Assembly (NCBI RefSeq): GCF_001612905.1
Contig: NZ_BDBI01000002.1
Coordinates: 124,001 to 188,000, forward strand
Direction of reading: 5' to 3'
Length of the DNA: 64,000 nucleotides
DNA from: Nocardia ignorata NBRC 108230
Lineage (GTDB): Bacteria; Actinomycetota; Actinomycetes; Mycobacteriales; Mycobacteriaceae
Below, piece by piece: positions 1-8,816 of the stretch. Within the stretch, counting starts at the first letter, position 1, and each line of letters begins with the position of its first letter. The notes beneath the pieces are model-generated. The model was not told the DNA's origin. It ran no database searches and saw only the letters and a program-made list of their open reading frames with translations. A program made the position numbers and the translations under genes.

Positions 1-884
1 GCCGACAACCGTTCGATGTCGTACCGGAAGTCCTCGGCCACTTCGTGAAAGTGGGTGTAGGGCAACACGGTTGCCGCGGCGAAGTAGTTGGCGAGGCCGA
101 GCATGGCCAGCTTGCGTGACGCGTCGGAAGCGAAATTGCCCTCCTCGACCAGCTTTTCGAGCAGCCCGCCGCATTCCAGGTAGGCCAGTTCGGCGGCCAA
201 TTTGAAGGTGCGCTGCCCGCCGGACAGGTGCGGGGAGATTTCGAGCTGCTTGGTCCGCGGGTCGTAAGTGTGCAGCACGCCCTCGCCGAGGTCGATGCGC
301 TCGCTGATCCGCACACCGTGCGAGCGCAGCAGCCGGGCGATCTCGGTGCTCACCTCGCCGCCGTGGAAACGGATGCGCGCGGTGAGATCCTCTGCGGCGG
401 TGTCCAACTCGTGGATGTAGTTCTGGCGCTGATAGAAGTAGTCGCGCACTTCCTCGTGCGGTTTGCTGATCGCGGCACTGCCGGAGCCGTCGGCGAAACG
501 GTCCTCGGTGGCGGCGGCCAGCTGGGCGCTGGTGTTGCGGTACCGGTTGTGCATGGCGACCAGGGCCCGCGCCATCGACGGGTGCGCCGACACCATGTCG
601 GCGATCTCCTTGGTGTCGGCCTCGATGCCCAGCTCGGCATCCATCACGACTTCCTGGAGTTCGGCGATGAGCCGGGTGTCGTCCTGGGCGGAGAAGAACG
701 TCGGATCGACGCCGAAGACCTCGTTGATGCGGGTGAGCACCGGGACCGTCAGCGGCCGCACATCGTGCTCGATCTGGTTGAGGTAACTGGCCGAGATCTC
801 CAGTTTCTGGGCCAGCGTCACCTGGCTCAGCCCACGCTCGGTACGCAGCTGGCGCAGCCGCGCACCGACATAGGTTTTGGCCAT
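1..884 (-). CDS. ramB: RamB-like transcriptional regulator, partial (C-terminus off window)
   Basis: Cytoplasmic DNA-binding regulator of acetate and glyoxylate metabolism. An ATG at 882-884 opens a frame of 294 codons that runs off the left edge, so roughly the last third is missing (family members are about 470 residues). Residues ~6-60 are an XRE-type helix-turn-helix containing RLRQLRTERGLSQVTLAQK and SYLNQIEHDVRPL. The following region resembles the ImmA/IrrE-like part of the MccR/RamB family, including FHGGEVSTEIARLL. In corynebacteria and mycobacteria RamB controls isocitrate lyase and acetate genes. Here aceA lies about 22.7 kb to the right, whereas in M. tuberculosis, as I recall, the two genes are almost adjacent. 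Identification is good; the target genes are inferred. Confidence 0.85.
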   Translation of the reverse strand, partial: MAKTYVGARLRQLRTERGLSQVTLAQKLEISASYLNQIEHDVRPLTVPVLTRINEVFGVDPTFFSAQDDTRLIAELQEVVMDAELGIEADTKEIADMVSAHPSMARALVAMHNRYRNTSAQLAAATEDRFADGSGSAAISKPHEEVRDYFYQRQNYIHELDTAAEDLTARIRFHGGEVSTEIARLLRSHGVRISERIDLGEGVLHTYDPRTKQLEISPHLSGGQRTFKLAAELAYLECGGLLEKLVEEGNFASDASRKLAMLGLANYFAAATVLPYTHFHEVAEDFRYDIERLS

Positions 885-978
885 ATGTCCAGTTTATGGG
901 CGGTTTCGCAGGGTTGCCAACCAGTTCTTAGCATCGTGTGCTGAGCGATGTGTCACACCGGCGCGCTACGGTCGAACG

Positions 979-2484
979 GTGCTGTTCAGCGATGTCGTCG
1001 CGACCTCGGAGCAGGTTCGGGCCACCCGGTCGCGCAAGGAGAAGACCGCTGCCCTCGCCGCGTTGCTCTCGGCCGCGGGTCCGGCGGGGATCGGCACCGT
1101 GGTCGCCTGGTTGTCGGGTGAACTCACCCAGGGCCGGATCGGTGTGGGGTGGCGAACGGTCACCGGGCTGGGCGCGGCGGCGAGCGATCGGAACCGACTC
1201 ACGGTCGAACAGGTCGACGACTACTTCACCCGGCTGAAGGGCGTGAGTTCCACCAAAAGCCGCCGCGAAATACTCACCGAGCTGTTCACGGCGGCGACCG
1301 AAGAGGAACAGTCCTTCCTGATCCGGCTGCTCACCGGCGAACTGCGCCAGGGCGCGCTCACCGCGCAGGTGGTGGAGGGCCTGGCCCGATCCACCGGCAT
1401 CGGCGTAGACGTGATCCGCCGCGCGCACATGCTGTCCGGGAACCTGCCCGCCACCGCCGTCGCCGCGATCACCGGCGGCGAGGACGCGCTGCGGGAGTTC
1501 CGTCTCGAGGTCGGCAGGCCGGTCGCGCCGATGCTCGCCTCCCCGGGCGGTTCACTGGACGAGGCGCTGGCCGAACTCGGCCCGCAGGTGAGCGTCGAAC
1601 ACAAACTCGACGGCGCCCGCATCCAGGCGCACCGGGCGGGGGAGCAGGTGTGGGTGTTCACCCGCACCCTGCGCGACATCACCGCAGGCGTTCCCGAACT
1701 GGTCGAACTGGTTCGTGGCCTCGACTGCACGAGCGTGGTGCTCGACGGCGAGACCCTCGCGCTCACCGACGCCGGTCGCCCGCGCCCGTTCCAGGAGACG
1801 ATGAGCCGCTTCGCCACCATCGGCGACACGCGCGAACTGCTGCTGCACCCGTACTTCTTCGACTGCCTGCACCTGGACGGCGAAGACCTGCTCGACGAGC
1901 CCCTGCGGGTGCGCCGCCGGGCGCTGGACCGGGTGGCCGGACCGCACGCCATCCCGACACTGGTCGCGCCCGACGCCGAGGCGGCCGCCGAGTGCTACGA
2001 CGACGCGCTCGCCGTCGGCAACGAGGGCGTGATGGTCAAGTCGCTCGAAGCGCCGTACGCAGCGGGGAGGCGCGGCAAGGCCTGGCAGAAGGTCAAACCC
2101 GCGCACACCCTCGATCTGCTGGTCATCGGTGCCGAATGGGGTTACGGCCGCCGCACGGGATTCCTGTCGAACCTGCACCTGGCCGCGCTCGACCAGGACA
2201 CCGGCGAACCGGTGATGGTCGGCAAGACCTTCAAGGGCCTCACCGACGAACTGCTGCGCTGGCAGACCGAGGAATTTCCCCGGCACGCCACCCACCGCGA
2301 CGCCCAGACGGTGTATCTGCGCCCGAATCTGGTGGTCGAGATCGCGCTCGACGGCGTGCAGACCAGTACCCGGTACCCCGGCGGCGTCGCCTTGCGTTTC
2401 GCCCGGGTGCTTCGGTACCGCCCGGACAAGGAACCCGCCCAGGCGGACACCATCGAAACCGTGCGTGCGCTGGGCGGACGCTGA
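979..2484 (+). CDS. ligB: ATP-dependent DNA ligase (LigB type)
   Basis: Seals nicks in duplex DNA using ATP. The 501-residue protein has the N-terminal DNA-binding helical domain, then the adenylation domain with the nucleotidyl-acceptor motif EHKLDGARI (lysine 209), then FDCLHLDGEDLLD, EGVMVKS and KAWQKVKP, and a C-terminal OB domain. The size and order match the actinobacterial LigB (Rv3062-like) family, which is non-essential beside NAD-dependent LigA. I chose the GTG at 979, giving MLFSDVVATSEQ, which matches the usual LigB N-terminus. The frame is open further upstream to 877, but that part is low-complexity and would overlap the ramB promoter region. It is transcribed divergently from ramB. 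Confidence 0.9.
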   Translation: MLFSDVVATSEQVRATRSRKEKTAALAALLSAAGPAGIGTVVAWLSGELTQGRIGVGWRTVTGLGAAASDRNRLTVEQVDDYFTRLKGVSSTKSRREILTELFTAATEEEQSFLIRLLTGELRQGALTAQVVEGLARSTGIGVDVIRRAHMLSGNLPATAVAAITGGEDALREFRLEVGRPVAPMLASPGGSLDEALAELGPQVSVEHKLDGARIQAHRAGEQVWVFTRTLRDITAGVPELVELVRGLDCTSVVLDGETLALTDAGRPRPFQETMSRFATIGDTRELLLHPYFFDCLHLDGEDLLDEPLRVRRRALDRVAGPHAIPTLVAPDAEAAAECYDDALAVGNEGVMVKSLEAPYAAGRRGKAWQKVKPAHTLDLLVIGAEWGYGRRTGFLSNLHLAALDQDTGEPVMVGKTFKGLTDELLRWQTEEFPRHATHRDAQTVYLRPNLVVEIALDGVQTSTRYPGGVALRFARVLRYRPDKEPAQADTIETVRALGGR

Positions 2485-2512
2485 GCGCAGCGCCTTTCGG
2501 GTAGGAATGCCT

Positions 2513-2536
2513 CGAAACCCCGCGGCGCCAGCCGCC
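2513..2536 (+). repeat. Short copy of a dispersed leader repeat, upstream of pit
   Basis: A 24-base segment ending in gcggcgccagccgcc nearly repeats the 3' end of the long repeat at 24968-25071, and the similarity continues a few bases further (caatgacac against caaataacac). It ends 30 nt before the pit start codon, the same orientation and nearly the same spacing as the longer copies before fadB2 and before the reductase at 52033-52773. Only the 3' end of the repeat is present, so this may be a remnant. Confidence 0.55.
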
Positions 2537-2566
2537 AATGACACCGCCATACGACACACTGTTCGG

Positions 2567-3730
2567 GTGAGCGCCGAACTTGTGGTCCTGTTGATCGTCA
2601 TCGTCACAGCTCTCGTCTTCGACTTCACCAACGGCTTCCACGACACGGCCAACGCCATGGCGACCTCCATCGCCACCGGTGCGTTGAAGCCGAAGACGGC
2701 CGTGGCGATCTCGGGTGCGCTGAACCTGATCGGCGCGTTCCTCTCGGTGGCCGTCGCCGCGACCGTCGCCAAGGGGATCGTGCGGCTCGACGAGGTGCAG
2801 GGCCAGGATCTGCTGGTGATCGTGTTCGCGGGGCTCGTCGGCGGCATCCTGTGGAATCTGTTCACCTGGTTGCTCGGCCTACCGTCGAGTTCCTCGCACG
2901 CCCTGTTCGGCGGGCTGATCGGCGCCACGCTCGCCGCGCTCGGCTGGAGCGGCGTCATCTGGGTGTCGGGCACCGAGGGCGTGCTGGTGAAGATCGTGCT
3001 GCCCGCGGTGCTCGCGCCGGTGGTCGCCGCGCTGGTCGCCGCGATCGGCACCTACCTGGTGTACCGCATCACCCGCGGGGTGAGCCGGGACAAGACCGAC
3101 GAGGGCTTCCGGTGGGGCCAGATCGGGTCGGCGTCGCTGGTCTCGCTCGCCCACGGCACCAACGACGCGCAGAAGACGATGGGCGTCATCTTCCTCGCGC
3201 TGGTGGCCTACGGCTCGATCGATGCCGATGACCACATGCCGCTGTGGGTGATGGCCTCCTGTGCCTTCGCCATCGCGCTGGGCACCTACCTCGGCGGGTG
3301 GCGGATCATCCGGACCCTCGGCAAGGGCCTCGTCGAGATCGAGTCGCCGCAGGGCCTCGCGGCCGAATCCACCTCGGCGGCGATCATCCTCACCTCCGCG
3401 CACTTCGGGTTGCCGCTGTCGACCACGCAGACCGCGACCGGCGCCATTCTCGGCACCGGCATCGGTAAGGGCGCCGAGGTGCGCTGGGGGGTGATGGGCC
3501 GCATGGTTGTCGCATGGATGCTCACCCTGCCCGCGGCGGGCGTGGTCGGTGCGATCTGCTGGCTGGTGGCGCATCTGATCGGCGGGCTGGCCGGAGTGCT
3601 CGTGGTGTTCGCGATACTGGTCTTCGGAGCGCTGGCGATCTACCTGCGCTCGCGCCGCGACCCGGTCGGTCACCACAACGTCAACGAGGAATGGGCCTCG
3701 GCCGAACCCGACCACCCGCGGCCGGAATAG
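2567..3730 (+). CDS. pitA: Inorganic phosphate transporter, PiT family
   Basis: Low-affinity phosphate (metal-phosphate/H+) symporter in the cytoplasmic membrane. The 387-residue protein is almost entirely hydrophobic helices and carries the duplicated PHO4 signature: FDFTNGFHDTANAMATSI near the N-terminus and SLAHGTNDAQKTMGV in the second half. A GTG at 2567 places the first helix directly after MSAEL. The next two genes are a small two-helix membrane protein and a DUF3349 protein. The same trio occurs in M. tuberculosis (Rv0545c-Rv0543c, from memory), which supports the call and suggests a functional unit. Confidence 0.9.
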   Translation: MSAELVVLLIVIVTALVFDFTNGFHDTANAMATSIATGALKPKTAVAISGALNLIGAFLSVAVAATVAKGIVRLDEVQGQDLLVIVFAGLVGGILWNLFTWLLGLPSSSSHALFGGLIGATLAALGWSGVIWVSGTEGVLVKIVLPAVLAPVVAALVAAIGTYLVYRITRGVSRDKTDEGFRWGQIGSASLVSLAHGTNDAQKTMGVIFLALVAYGSIDADDHMPLWVMASCAFAIALGTYLGGWRIIRTLGKGLVEIESPQGLAAESTSAAIILTSAHFGLPLSTTQTATGAILGTGIGKGAEVRWGVMGRMVVAWMLTLPAAGVVGAICWLVAHLIGGLAGVLVVFAILVFGALAIYLRSRRDPVGHHNVNEEWASAEPDHPRPE

Positions 3731-3742
3731 GAGGACACCGGG

Positions 3743-4024
3743 ATGCACACACTCTGGCTGAATCTGCGTGAACTGTGGGATGTGCTGATCGCCGCCCTCG
3801 TTCTCGGCGCGGGCGTGCCCGCCGTCTTCGCGTTCGCGGTGCGCTGGTGGGCCAACGGCGAAACGGTCGACGCCGACGGGCGGGTGCGGCGAAACCATCT
3901 CGCCCTGGCGGGCGCACTGGCCTGCGTCGTTCTCATCGTCGGGCTGGTGATCTGCGGAATTCTGTTCACGGCAAAGGCTTTCATCGCGCACCAGTTCGGC
4001 ATCCACCTGTTCGGACAATCCTGA
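3743..4024 (+). CDS. Small two-helix membrane protein of the pit trio
   Basis: A 93-residue protein with two hydrophobic segments (about residues 14-34 and 52-76) joined by a charged loop WANGETVDADGRVRRN. A good ribosome site (aggag) lies 8 nt before the ATG, 12 nt after the pit stop codon. Homologues sit beside pitA in mycobacteria (Rv0544c-like, from memory). No enzymatic motif is visible; a role with the phosphate transporter is inferred from position only. Confidence 0.75.
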   Translation: MHTLWLNLRELWDVLIAALVLGAGVPAVFAFAVRWWANGETVDADGRVRRNHLALAGALACVVLIVGLVICGILFTAKAFIAHQFGIHLFGQS

Positions 4025-4034
4025 GCGAGGACCA

Positions 4035-4373
4035 ATGACCGACTCGTCATCCACCCCACCGGTACGGCCCGGCCTGATGTCGCGGGTACTCGGCTGGCTG
4101 CGCGCCGGCTACCCACAGGGCATTCCGCAATCGGACTATGTCGCGCTGTTCGCGGTGCTGCACCGCAACCTCACCGATTACGAGGTGGTGGCCATCGGCG
4201 AACAGCTGATCGCGGCCAATCCGAACCGCGAATCCATCAGCCACGCCGAGATCGCCGCCGCTGTCGCCGATTTCGCGAAAGAGCAGCCCGCCGCCGAGGA
4301 TGTGTCGCGGGTGGCTTCGCACCTGGCGGCCGGTGGTTGGCCGCTGGCCGAACCGATCGACGACTCCGAGTAA
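4035..4373 (+). CDS. DUF3349 family protein
   Basis: A 112-residue soluble protein with the DUF3349 pattern: a helix-rich stretch containing GWLRAGYPQGIPQSDYVALF, followed by LLA-type helices and the closing HLAAGGWPLAEP. It starts 10 nt after the upstream membrane-protein gene and is the third member of the pit-linked set. The family is small and helical; its biochemical role is unknown to me. Confidence 0.8.
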   Translation: MTDSSSTPPVRPGLMSRVLGWLRAGYPQGIPQSDYVALFAVLHRNLTDYEVVAIGEQLIAANPNRESISHAEIAAAVADFAKEQPAAEDVSRVASHLAAGGWPLAEPIDDSE

Positions 4374-4447
4374 TTCGCGGTGTGCCAATAGAATTGGTGG
4401 CTGACGATTCCACCGGATTCGTGCCGTTCGCGCGCTAGCATGCACGG

Positions 4448-5107
4448 GTGGTACGGCGTGCGGCAGAAGTCGAGAGTGGTCGAAGTTATGGTGGATTGTC
4501 GCGCGAGCAGCGAATTGCCCTACGCCGGAGCCGTTTGACCGACGCGGCACTGGAATTGTTCGGAACCCGTGGTTATTCGTCGACCTCCATCGAACGATTG
4601 TGTGCCACTGCGAATGTGTCGACGCGCAGTTTCTACGAAGACATCGGCAGCCGCGAAGCGCTGCTGATCGCGCTGGTCGACCGGCTCAATTCCGCCGCGC
4701 TGCAACGACTCGACGAAGCCCTCGACCGCACCCGTGAACAGCCGCTCGTGGTGCGCGTGGTGGAGAGTTTCCGCGCGTTTCTCTCGGTGACCTGCCGGGA
4801 CCGGCGGGCCGCACGGGTTTTCTATGTGGAGATCGTCGGGGTGAGCCCGGCGGTGGAGGAATGGCGGCGCGCGCAGCGGCGTTCGATTTCGGCGCTGCTC
4901 ACCCGCGAGGCGCAACGCGCGGCCGAACGCGGTGAGGCGCCCTCGCGCAGTTTCCACCTGTTCACCCTCGCGCTGATCGGCGCGGTCACCTCGCTCGCCC
5001 AGGAAATGGTGCACGCCACCGTGCCGGGTGACGCGATCTCGGTCGACGAGATCTGCGACCAGATCGCCTACTTCATCCGTTCCGGCCTGCCCGCGCGCAC
5101 GGCCTGA
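4448..5107 (+). CDS. TetR family transcriptional regulator
   Basis: A 219-residue regulator. After an unstructured basic start, residues ~25-75 form the TetR helix-turn-helix (RLTDAALELFGTRGYSSTSI, then ATANVSTRSFYEDIGSREAL). The C-terminal part is a ligand/dimer domain with no recognisable ligand signature. The GTG at 4448 is the first start in frame. It ends in a strong hairpin (5116-5147) shared with the convergent mycolyltransferase gene. Targets cannot be read from the sequence. Confidence 0.85.
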   Translation: MVRRAAEVESGRSYGGLSREQRIALRRSRLTDAALELFGTRGYSSTSIERLCATANVSTRSFYEDIGSREALLIALVDRLNSAALQRLDEALDRTREQPLVVRVVESFRAFLSVTCRDRRAARVFYVEIVGVSPAVEEWRRAQRRSISALLTREAQRAAERGEAPSRSFHLFTLALIGAVTSLAQEMVHATVPGDAISVDEICDQIAYFIRSGLPARTA

Positions 5108-5115
5108 GAAACGAG

Positions 5116-5147
5116 AACGGGAGGCGCCCGAAGGACGCCTCCCGTTT
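5116..5147. terminator. Bidirectional hairpin terminator
   Basis: Perfect 11-bp stem (aacgggaggcg / cgcctcccgtt) with a 9-nt loop, followed by ttt on the plus strand. It lies between the convergent TetR and mycolyltransferase genes and can serve both. Confidence 0.8.
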
Positions 5148-5163
5148 CGATGCTTACCGCGAA

Positions 5164-6177
5164 TCAGATGCCCATACCCTGGGCGAGCAGCGGCCACGAA
5201 TCGTGCAGCGCCTGTTCCCAGTAGGGCCAGTAGTGGGTGCCCATCGGGGTGAACTGGTAGGTCGCCGGGATGTTCAGCGAGTCCAGCTTGGCCTTCAGGT
5301 TCTGGCTGCAGGCGTTGGTCGCCGCCTCGATGCCGACACCGAGGCCGAGGTTGATCGCACCCATCGGGCCGGGGGCGTTGCTGAGGTAGTACTCGACATC
5401 GGCGTTGGACGGCATGCCGCTACCGCTGGAGATGTAGAGGTTGGTGCCGCGCAGCTTCTCGGCGTTGATGACCGGGTCGTTCTCCACCCACGCCGGGTCG
5501 TTGTCGGCGCCGTACATGTTGGCGGTCTTGCCGCCCGCCCAGGTCTCCACCGAGAACTTGACGGCCTGCTTGCCCAGCGGGTCGGCGATCTGCGCGCAAC
5601 CGCTGTAGGCGGCCACCGACTTGAACAGGCCCGGCTTGGCCTCGGCCAGCTGCAGCACCGAGGTGCCGGAGGTGGACAGGCCGGCCAGCGCGTTCAGGCC
5701 GGTCGAGTTGAGGGTGCTGTCGAGCAGCGGCGGGAGCTCTTCGGTGAAGAAGGTCTTCCACTTGTTCAGACCCAGCTTGGGGTCTTCCTGCTTCCAGTCG
5801 GTGTAGTAGCTGCCGCGACCACCGATGGGCTGGATGACATTGACCTGCTTGTCGGCGAGGAACCCGAGCGCGTTGGTCTGCGCGGCCCAGCTCGCGGTGC
5901 CCTCACCGGCGTCGAGGCCGTTGAGCATGTAGAAGTTGGGCGCGGGCTGCGACTCGTCGACGGGGCGCTGCACGTCGATGGTGATGTCTTTCCTCATCGC
6001 CGCCGAGTACACCTTCAGGTGCCAGGTGCGTCCTTCCTTGACGACCGAGGTCACCGAGGATGCCTTCTCCGGCTCGGCCGAGGCGCCACCGGCGAGCGCC
6101 GCCACCGACATGGCGGCGGTCAGGGCCACGGCCGTCGTGCGCAGCGCGGCGACATTTCGTAGTGCAGAAAGTTTCAT
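5164..6177 (-). CDS. Secreted mycolyltransferase / antigen-85-type esterase
   Basis: A 337-residue exported alpha/beta hydrolase that would move mycolic acids onto trehalose or arabinogalactan outside the cell. Residues 1-34 are a Sec signal peptide ending ASA. The nucleophile elbow AGLSTSGTSVLQLAEA places Ser168; the acidic partner is probably in GVGIEAATNACSQNL, and the histidine in MGTHYWPYWEQALHDSWP. The FYMLNGLD and QPIGGRGSYYTDW segments are typical of the antigen 85 family. A second paralogue lies at 54029-55072. The neighbours are unrelated. Confidence 0.88.
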   Translation of the reverse strand: MKLSALRNVAALRTTAVALTAAMSVAALAGGASAEPEKASSVTSVVKEGRTWHLKVYSAAMRKDITIDVQRPVDESQPAPNFYMLNGLDAGEGTASWAAQTNALGFLADKQVNVIQPIGGRGSYYTDWKQEDPKLGLNKWKTFFTEELPPLLDSTLNSTGLNALAGLSTSGTSVLQLAEAKPGLFKSVAAYSGCAQIADPLGKQAVKFSVETWAGGKTANMYGADNDPAWVENDPVINAEKLRGTNLYISSGSGMPSNADVEYYLSNAPGPMGAINLGLGVGIEAATNACSQNLKAKLDSLNIPATYQFTPMGTHYWPYWEQALHDSWPLLAQGMGI

Positions 6178-6404
6178 CGAACAGTCGGTTCCAGTCCACG
6201 GGCCGTGTCGGCGCCGTCATCGCAGTTGGTCCCCGCGCACCGGGTATACGCCCGGTGGCGACGAGGCTGTCAGATCCTCCGGTATCTTATGTCCTCCCCG
6301 AGAGTGAAACTGTTACGAGTCCCAATCTGTGGACTTAACGGTCGCGCAATAACCGCCGGTGAATCGGAAATATCGGGGAAACCGGGCGCTCTTAGGGTGA
6401 CGCC

Positions 6405-7169
6405 ATGGGTATAGAGGTCAGCGGATTATCCAAGTCGTTCCGGGTGGGGCGCGACACCGTGCACGCGTTGGATTCGGTCGACCTGCACACCGCCGACGGC
6501 GCGTTCCTGTCGTTGCTCGGGCCGTCGGGCTGCGGAAAGTCGACAGTGCTGCGAATCCTGGCCGGCCTAGACGAACCGAGCGCGGGGACCGCGCGGATCA
6601 ACGGCCAGACCCCGGCGCAGTTGCGCGGTTCACACGAACTCGGAATCGCGTTCCAGGATTCGGCGCTGCTGCCGTGGCGCAGTGTCGTGTCGAATATCGC
6701 ATTGCCCTTGCAGGTGGCGGGGCTGCCCGTGGACCGGGAACGGATCGCGGAACTGGTCGCGCTGGTCGGGCTGGAGGGGTTCGAGAAGGCCAAGCCCGCG
6801 CAGTTGTCGGGTGGGATGCGTCAGCGGGTATCGATCGCGCGGGCGCTGGTGGTCGAACCGTCGGTGCTGCTGCTCGACGAACCGTTCGGCGCCCTCGACG
6901 ACATGACCCGTCAGCGGCTGAACCTTGAACTGCTGCGGATCTGGACCGAGAAGCCCGCGACGACGCTGATGGTGACCCACGGCATCGGCGAGGCGGTGTT
7001 CCTGTCCGATGTGGTCGCGGTGCTGAGCCCGCGACCGGGCCGGGTGCTCGAACTGGTCGAGATCGATCTGCCGCGGCCACGCATGCCGGAGATGATGCGC
7101 ACGCCCGAATTCCACAAGCTGCACGACTACCTCTCGGAGCTGCTGTTCGGGCGGGCGGGTGTGGCATGA
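6405..7169 (+). CDS. ABC transporter ATPase, nitrate/sulfonate/taurine class
   Basis: ATP-hydrolysing subunit of an importer, 254 residues. The Walker A motif GPSGCGKST lies at residues 39-47, followed by Q-loop [10 protein letters not shown], signature LSGGMRQR, Walker [13 protein letters not shown] and switch histidine VTHGIGEA. It is the first gene of a four-gene operon: two permeases (joined by 4-nt overlaps) and a lipoprotein. The substrate is not stated by the ATPase. The position next to a purine degradation cluster suggests a purine or ureide; see the binding protein. Confidence 0.9.
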   Translation: MGIEVSGLSKSFRVGRDTVHALDSVDLHTADGAFLSLLGPSGCGKSTVLRILAGLDEPSAGTARINGQTPAQLRGSHELGIAFQDSALLPWRSVVSNIALPLQVAGLPVDRERIAELVALVGLEGFEKAKPAQLSGGMRQRVSIARALVVEPSVLLLDEPFGALDDMTRQRLNLELLRIWTEKPATTLMVTHGIGEAVFLSDVVAVLSPRPGRVLELVEIDLPRPRMPEMMRTPEFHKLHDYLSELLFGRAGVA

Positions 7170-7972
7170 CGACCTCGGTTACCGGCGTGCGCTCGGTGCT
7201 GGGTGGGCCCCTGTGGATCGGCGGTGCGCGGTTCGCCGGCGCGCTCGGTGTGACGGCGTTGATCGTGTGCTGGTGGGTGCTCGCCGCCGCGGGCGTCGCG
7301 GGTGGAACGGTGCCGACGCCGTGGCAGGTGCTCTCCACCATGTGGTCGGACGGGTGGGCGCTGTACGGGCCGAACTTCCAGGTCACCGCGGGTGGTGCGC
7401 TGCGCGGCTTCCTCTGGGGCAACGCCCTCGCGATCGGAATCGCGGTGACGATCATGCTGGTGCCGCGCGTCGAACCGCTGGCCACCCAGCTCGCCATTCT
7501 GAGTTACTGCACGCCGCTGGTCGCGCTCGGTCCGATCATCCTCGTGGTGTTCGGCGGACGCACGCCGACGGTGTTCCTGGCCGCGATGTACTGCTTCTTC
7601 ACCACTATGGTCGGCGCGGTGAGCGGGTTGCGCTCGGCCGACCCGGCGAGCCTGGACTTGGTGCGCGCCTACGGCGGTGGCCGATGGCAGCAGCTCTACC
7701 GGGTGCAAGCCGTTGCGGCACTGCCGAATACGTTCGCCGCGTTGAAGATCGCGGCGCCGTCGGCGGTGCTCGGCGCGATCATCGGTGAGTACCTCGGCGG
7801 TGTGGACAGCGGGATCGGGGTGGCACTCACCGCGGCGCAGACCGCCTACAACGTGCCGCGCACCTGGGGGATGGCCTTGGCCGCGGCGGCTCTGGCCGGG
7901 CTCGGCTATGTGCTGATCGCGTTGCTGGCCCGGGTGGTCGCACCGTGGACGAGTGCGGAGGAGAAACGATGA
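7166..7972 (+). CDS. ABC transporter permease (BPD_transp_1)
   Basis: A 268-residue integral membrane subunit of the importer encoded at 6405-9875. About six hydrophobic helices are visible. The EAA-type cytoplasmic loop is [20 protein letters not shown], which contacts the ATPase. Its ATG overlaps the ATPase stop codon (ATGA), indicating translational coupling. Related to SsuC/TauC permeases. Confidence 0.88.
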   Translation: MTTSVTGVRSVLGGPLWIGGARFAGALGVTALIVCWWVLAAAGVAGGTVPTPWQVLSTMWSDGWALYGPNFQVTAGGALRGFLWGNALAIGIAVTIMLVPRVEPLATQLAILSYCTPLVALGPIILVVFGGRTPTVFLAAMYCFFTTMVGAVSGLRSADPASLDLVRAYGGGRWQQLYRVQAVAALPNTFAALKIAAPSAVLGAIIGEYLGGVDSGIGVALTAAQTAYNVPRTWGMALAAAALAGLGYVLIALLARVVAPWTSAEEKR

Positions 7973-8763
7973 CGGTGCTGCGCGGCCTCGGGCGGTTCCT
8001 GTTCCCGCTGGTCACCTCGCTGCTTCTGCTGCTCGTGATCTGGACGTTGTTCCTTCGGGCGTTCCCGCAGATCGGCCCACGGGTCGGCAAGACACCCTCG
8101 GACATCTGGGCTTACCTGGTCACCTCGCCTGGTGCGCCGACGGCCCGGCAGGCGATCCTCGACGATCTCGCGATCACCCTGGCCGACGCCGCCGTCGGGT
8201 TCACCGTCGGCATGATCGGTGCGATGGGAGTCGCGGCGCTGTTCGTGCTGTATTCGGCTGTGCGACAGACCTTCATGCCGGTAGCGATGCTGCTGCGGTC
8301 GGTGCCGTTGGTGGCGCTGAGCCCCATCGTGGTGCTGGTGTTCGGCCGCGGGACGACGGGCGTGACGGTGCTGACGGCCATCGTCGTGTTCTTCCCCGCG
8401 CTGGTGATGATCATGACCGGCCTGCGTGCAGCACCGAGGCAGGCAATGGAATTGGTGACGGTATACGGCGGCTCGCGGTGGACCGGGCTGCGGATGGTCG
8501 CCGTGCCCGCCGCGCTGCCGTCGATCTTCGCCGCCGCGCGAGTATCGGTGCCCGGCGCCCTCATCGGTGCGCTGCTCGGTGAATGGCTGGGTAGCGGAAC
8601 AGGTTTGGGTGCCGCTCTGGTTCGTGCCATTCCGATGTTCCAGTACAACCGGCTGTGGGCGTCGATCGTGGTCGTCACCGTGGTGTCGGTGCTGCTGTAC
8701 GCACTGGTCGGGGTGATCGAGAACCTGGTGCTCGCCCGATTCGGGTCAAGGCGGAAAGAATAG
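7969..8763 (+). CDS. ABC transporter permease (BPD_transp_1), second subunit
   Basis: A 264-residue permease partner of the preceding gene. The coupling loop is VTVYGGSRWTGLRMVAVPAA. The start ATG at 7969 overlaps the upstream stop by 4 nt. Two different permeases give a heterodimeric channel; the taurine/sulfonate systems of this class usually have a single permease gene, so the pair is a distinguishing feature. A lipoprotein gene follows after 53 nt. Confidence 0.85.
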   Translation: MTVLRGLGRFLFPLVTSLLLLLVIWTLFLRAFPQIGPRVGKTPSDIWAYLVTSPGAPTARQAILDDLAITLADAAVGFTVGMIGAMGVAALFVLYSAVRQTFMPVAMLLRSVPLVALSPIVVLVFGRGTTGVTVLTAIVVFFPALVMIMTGLRAAPRQAMELVTVYGGSRWTGLRMVAVPAALPSIFAAARVSVPGALIGALLGEWLGSGTGLGAALVRAIPMFQYNRLWASIVVVTVVSVLLYALVGVIENLVLARFGSRRKE

Positions 8764-8816
8764 TCGCGGAACCTGGCGGCAAAGAAAACGAAACGCGGCG
8801 AATCTAGCGTCTGCGT

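Noticed and set aside
877..978. Upstream start for the DNA ligase
   Set aside because: It would add 34 residues of unrelated sequence and overlap the ramB promoter; the GTG at 979 gives the typical LigB N-terminus.
2879..4054. Long minus-strand open frame opposite pit
   Set aside because: Opposite the convincing phosphate transporter trio and lacking any domain signature.
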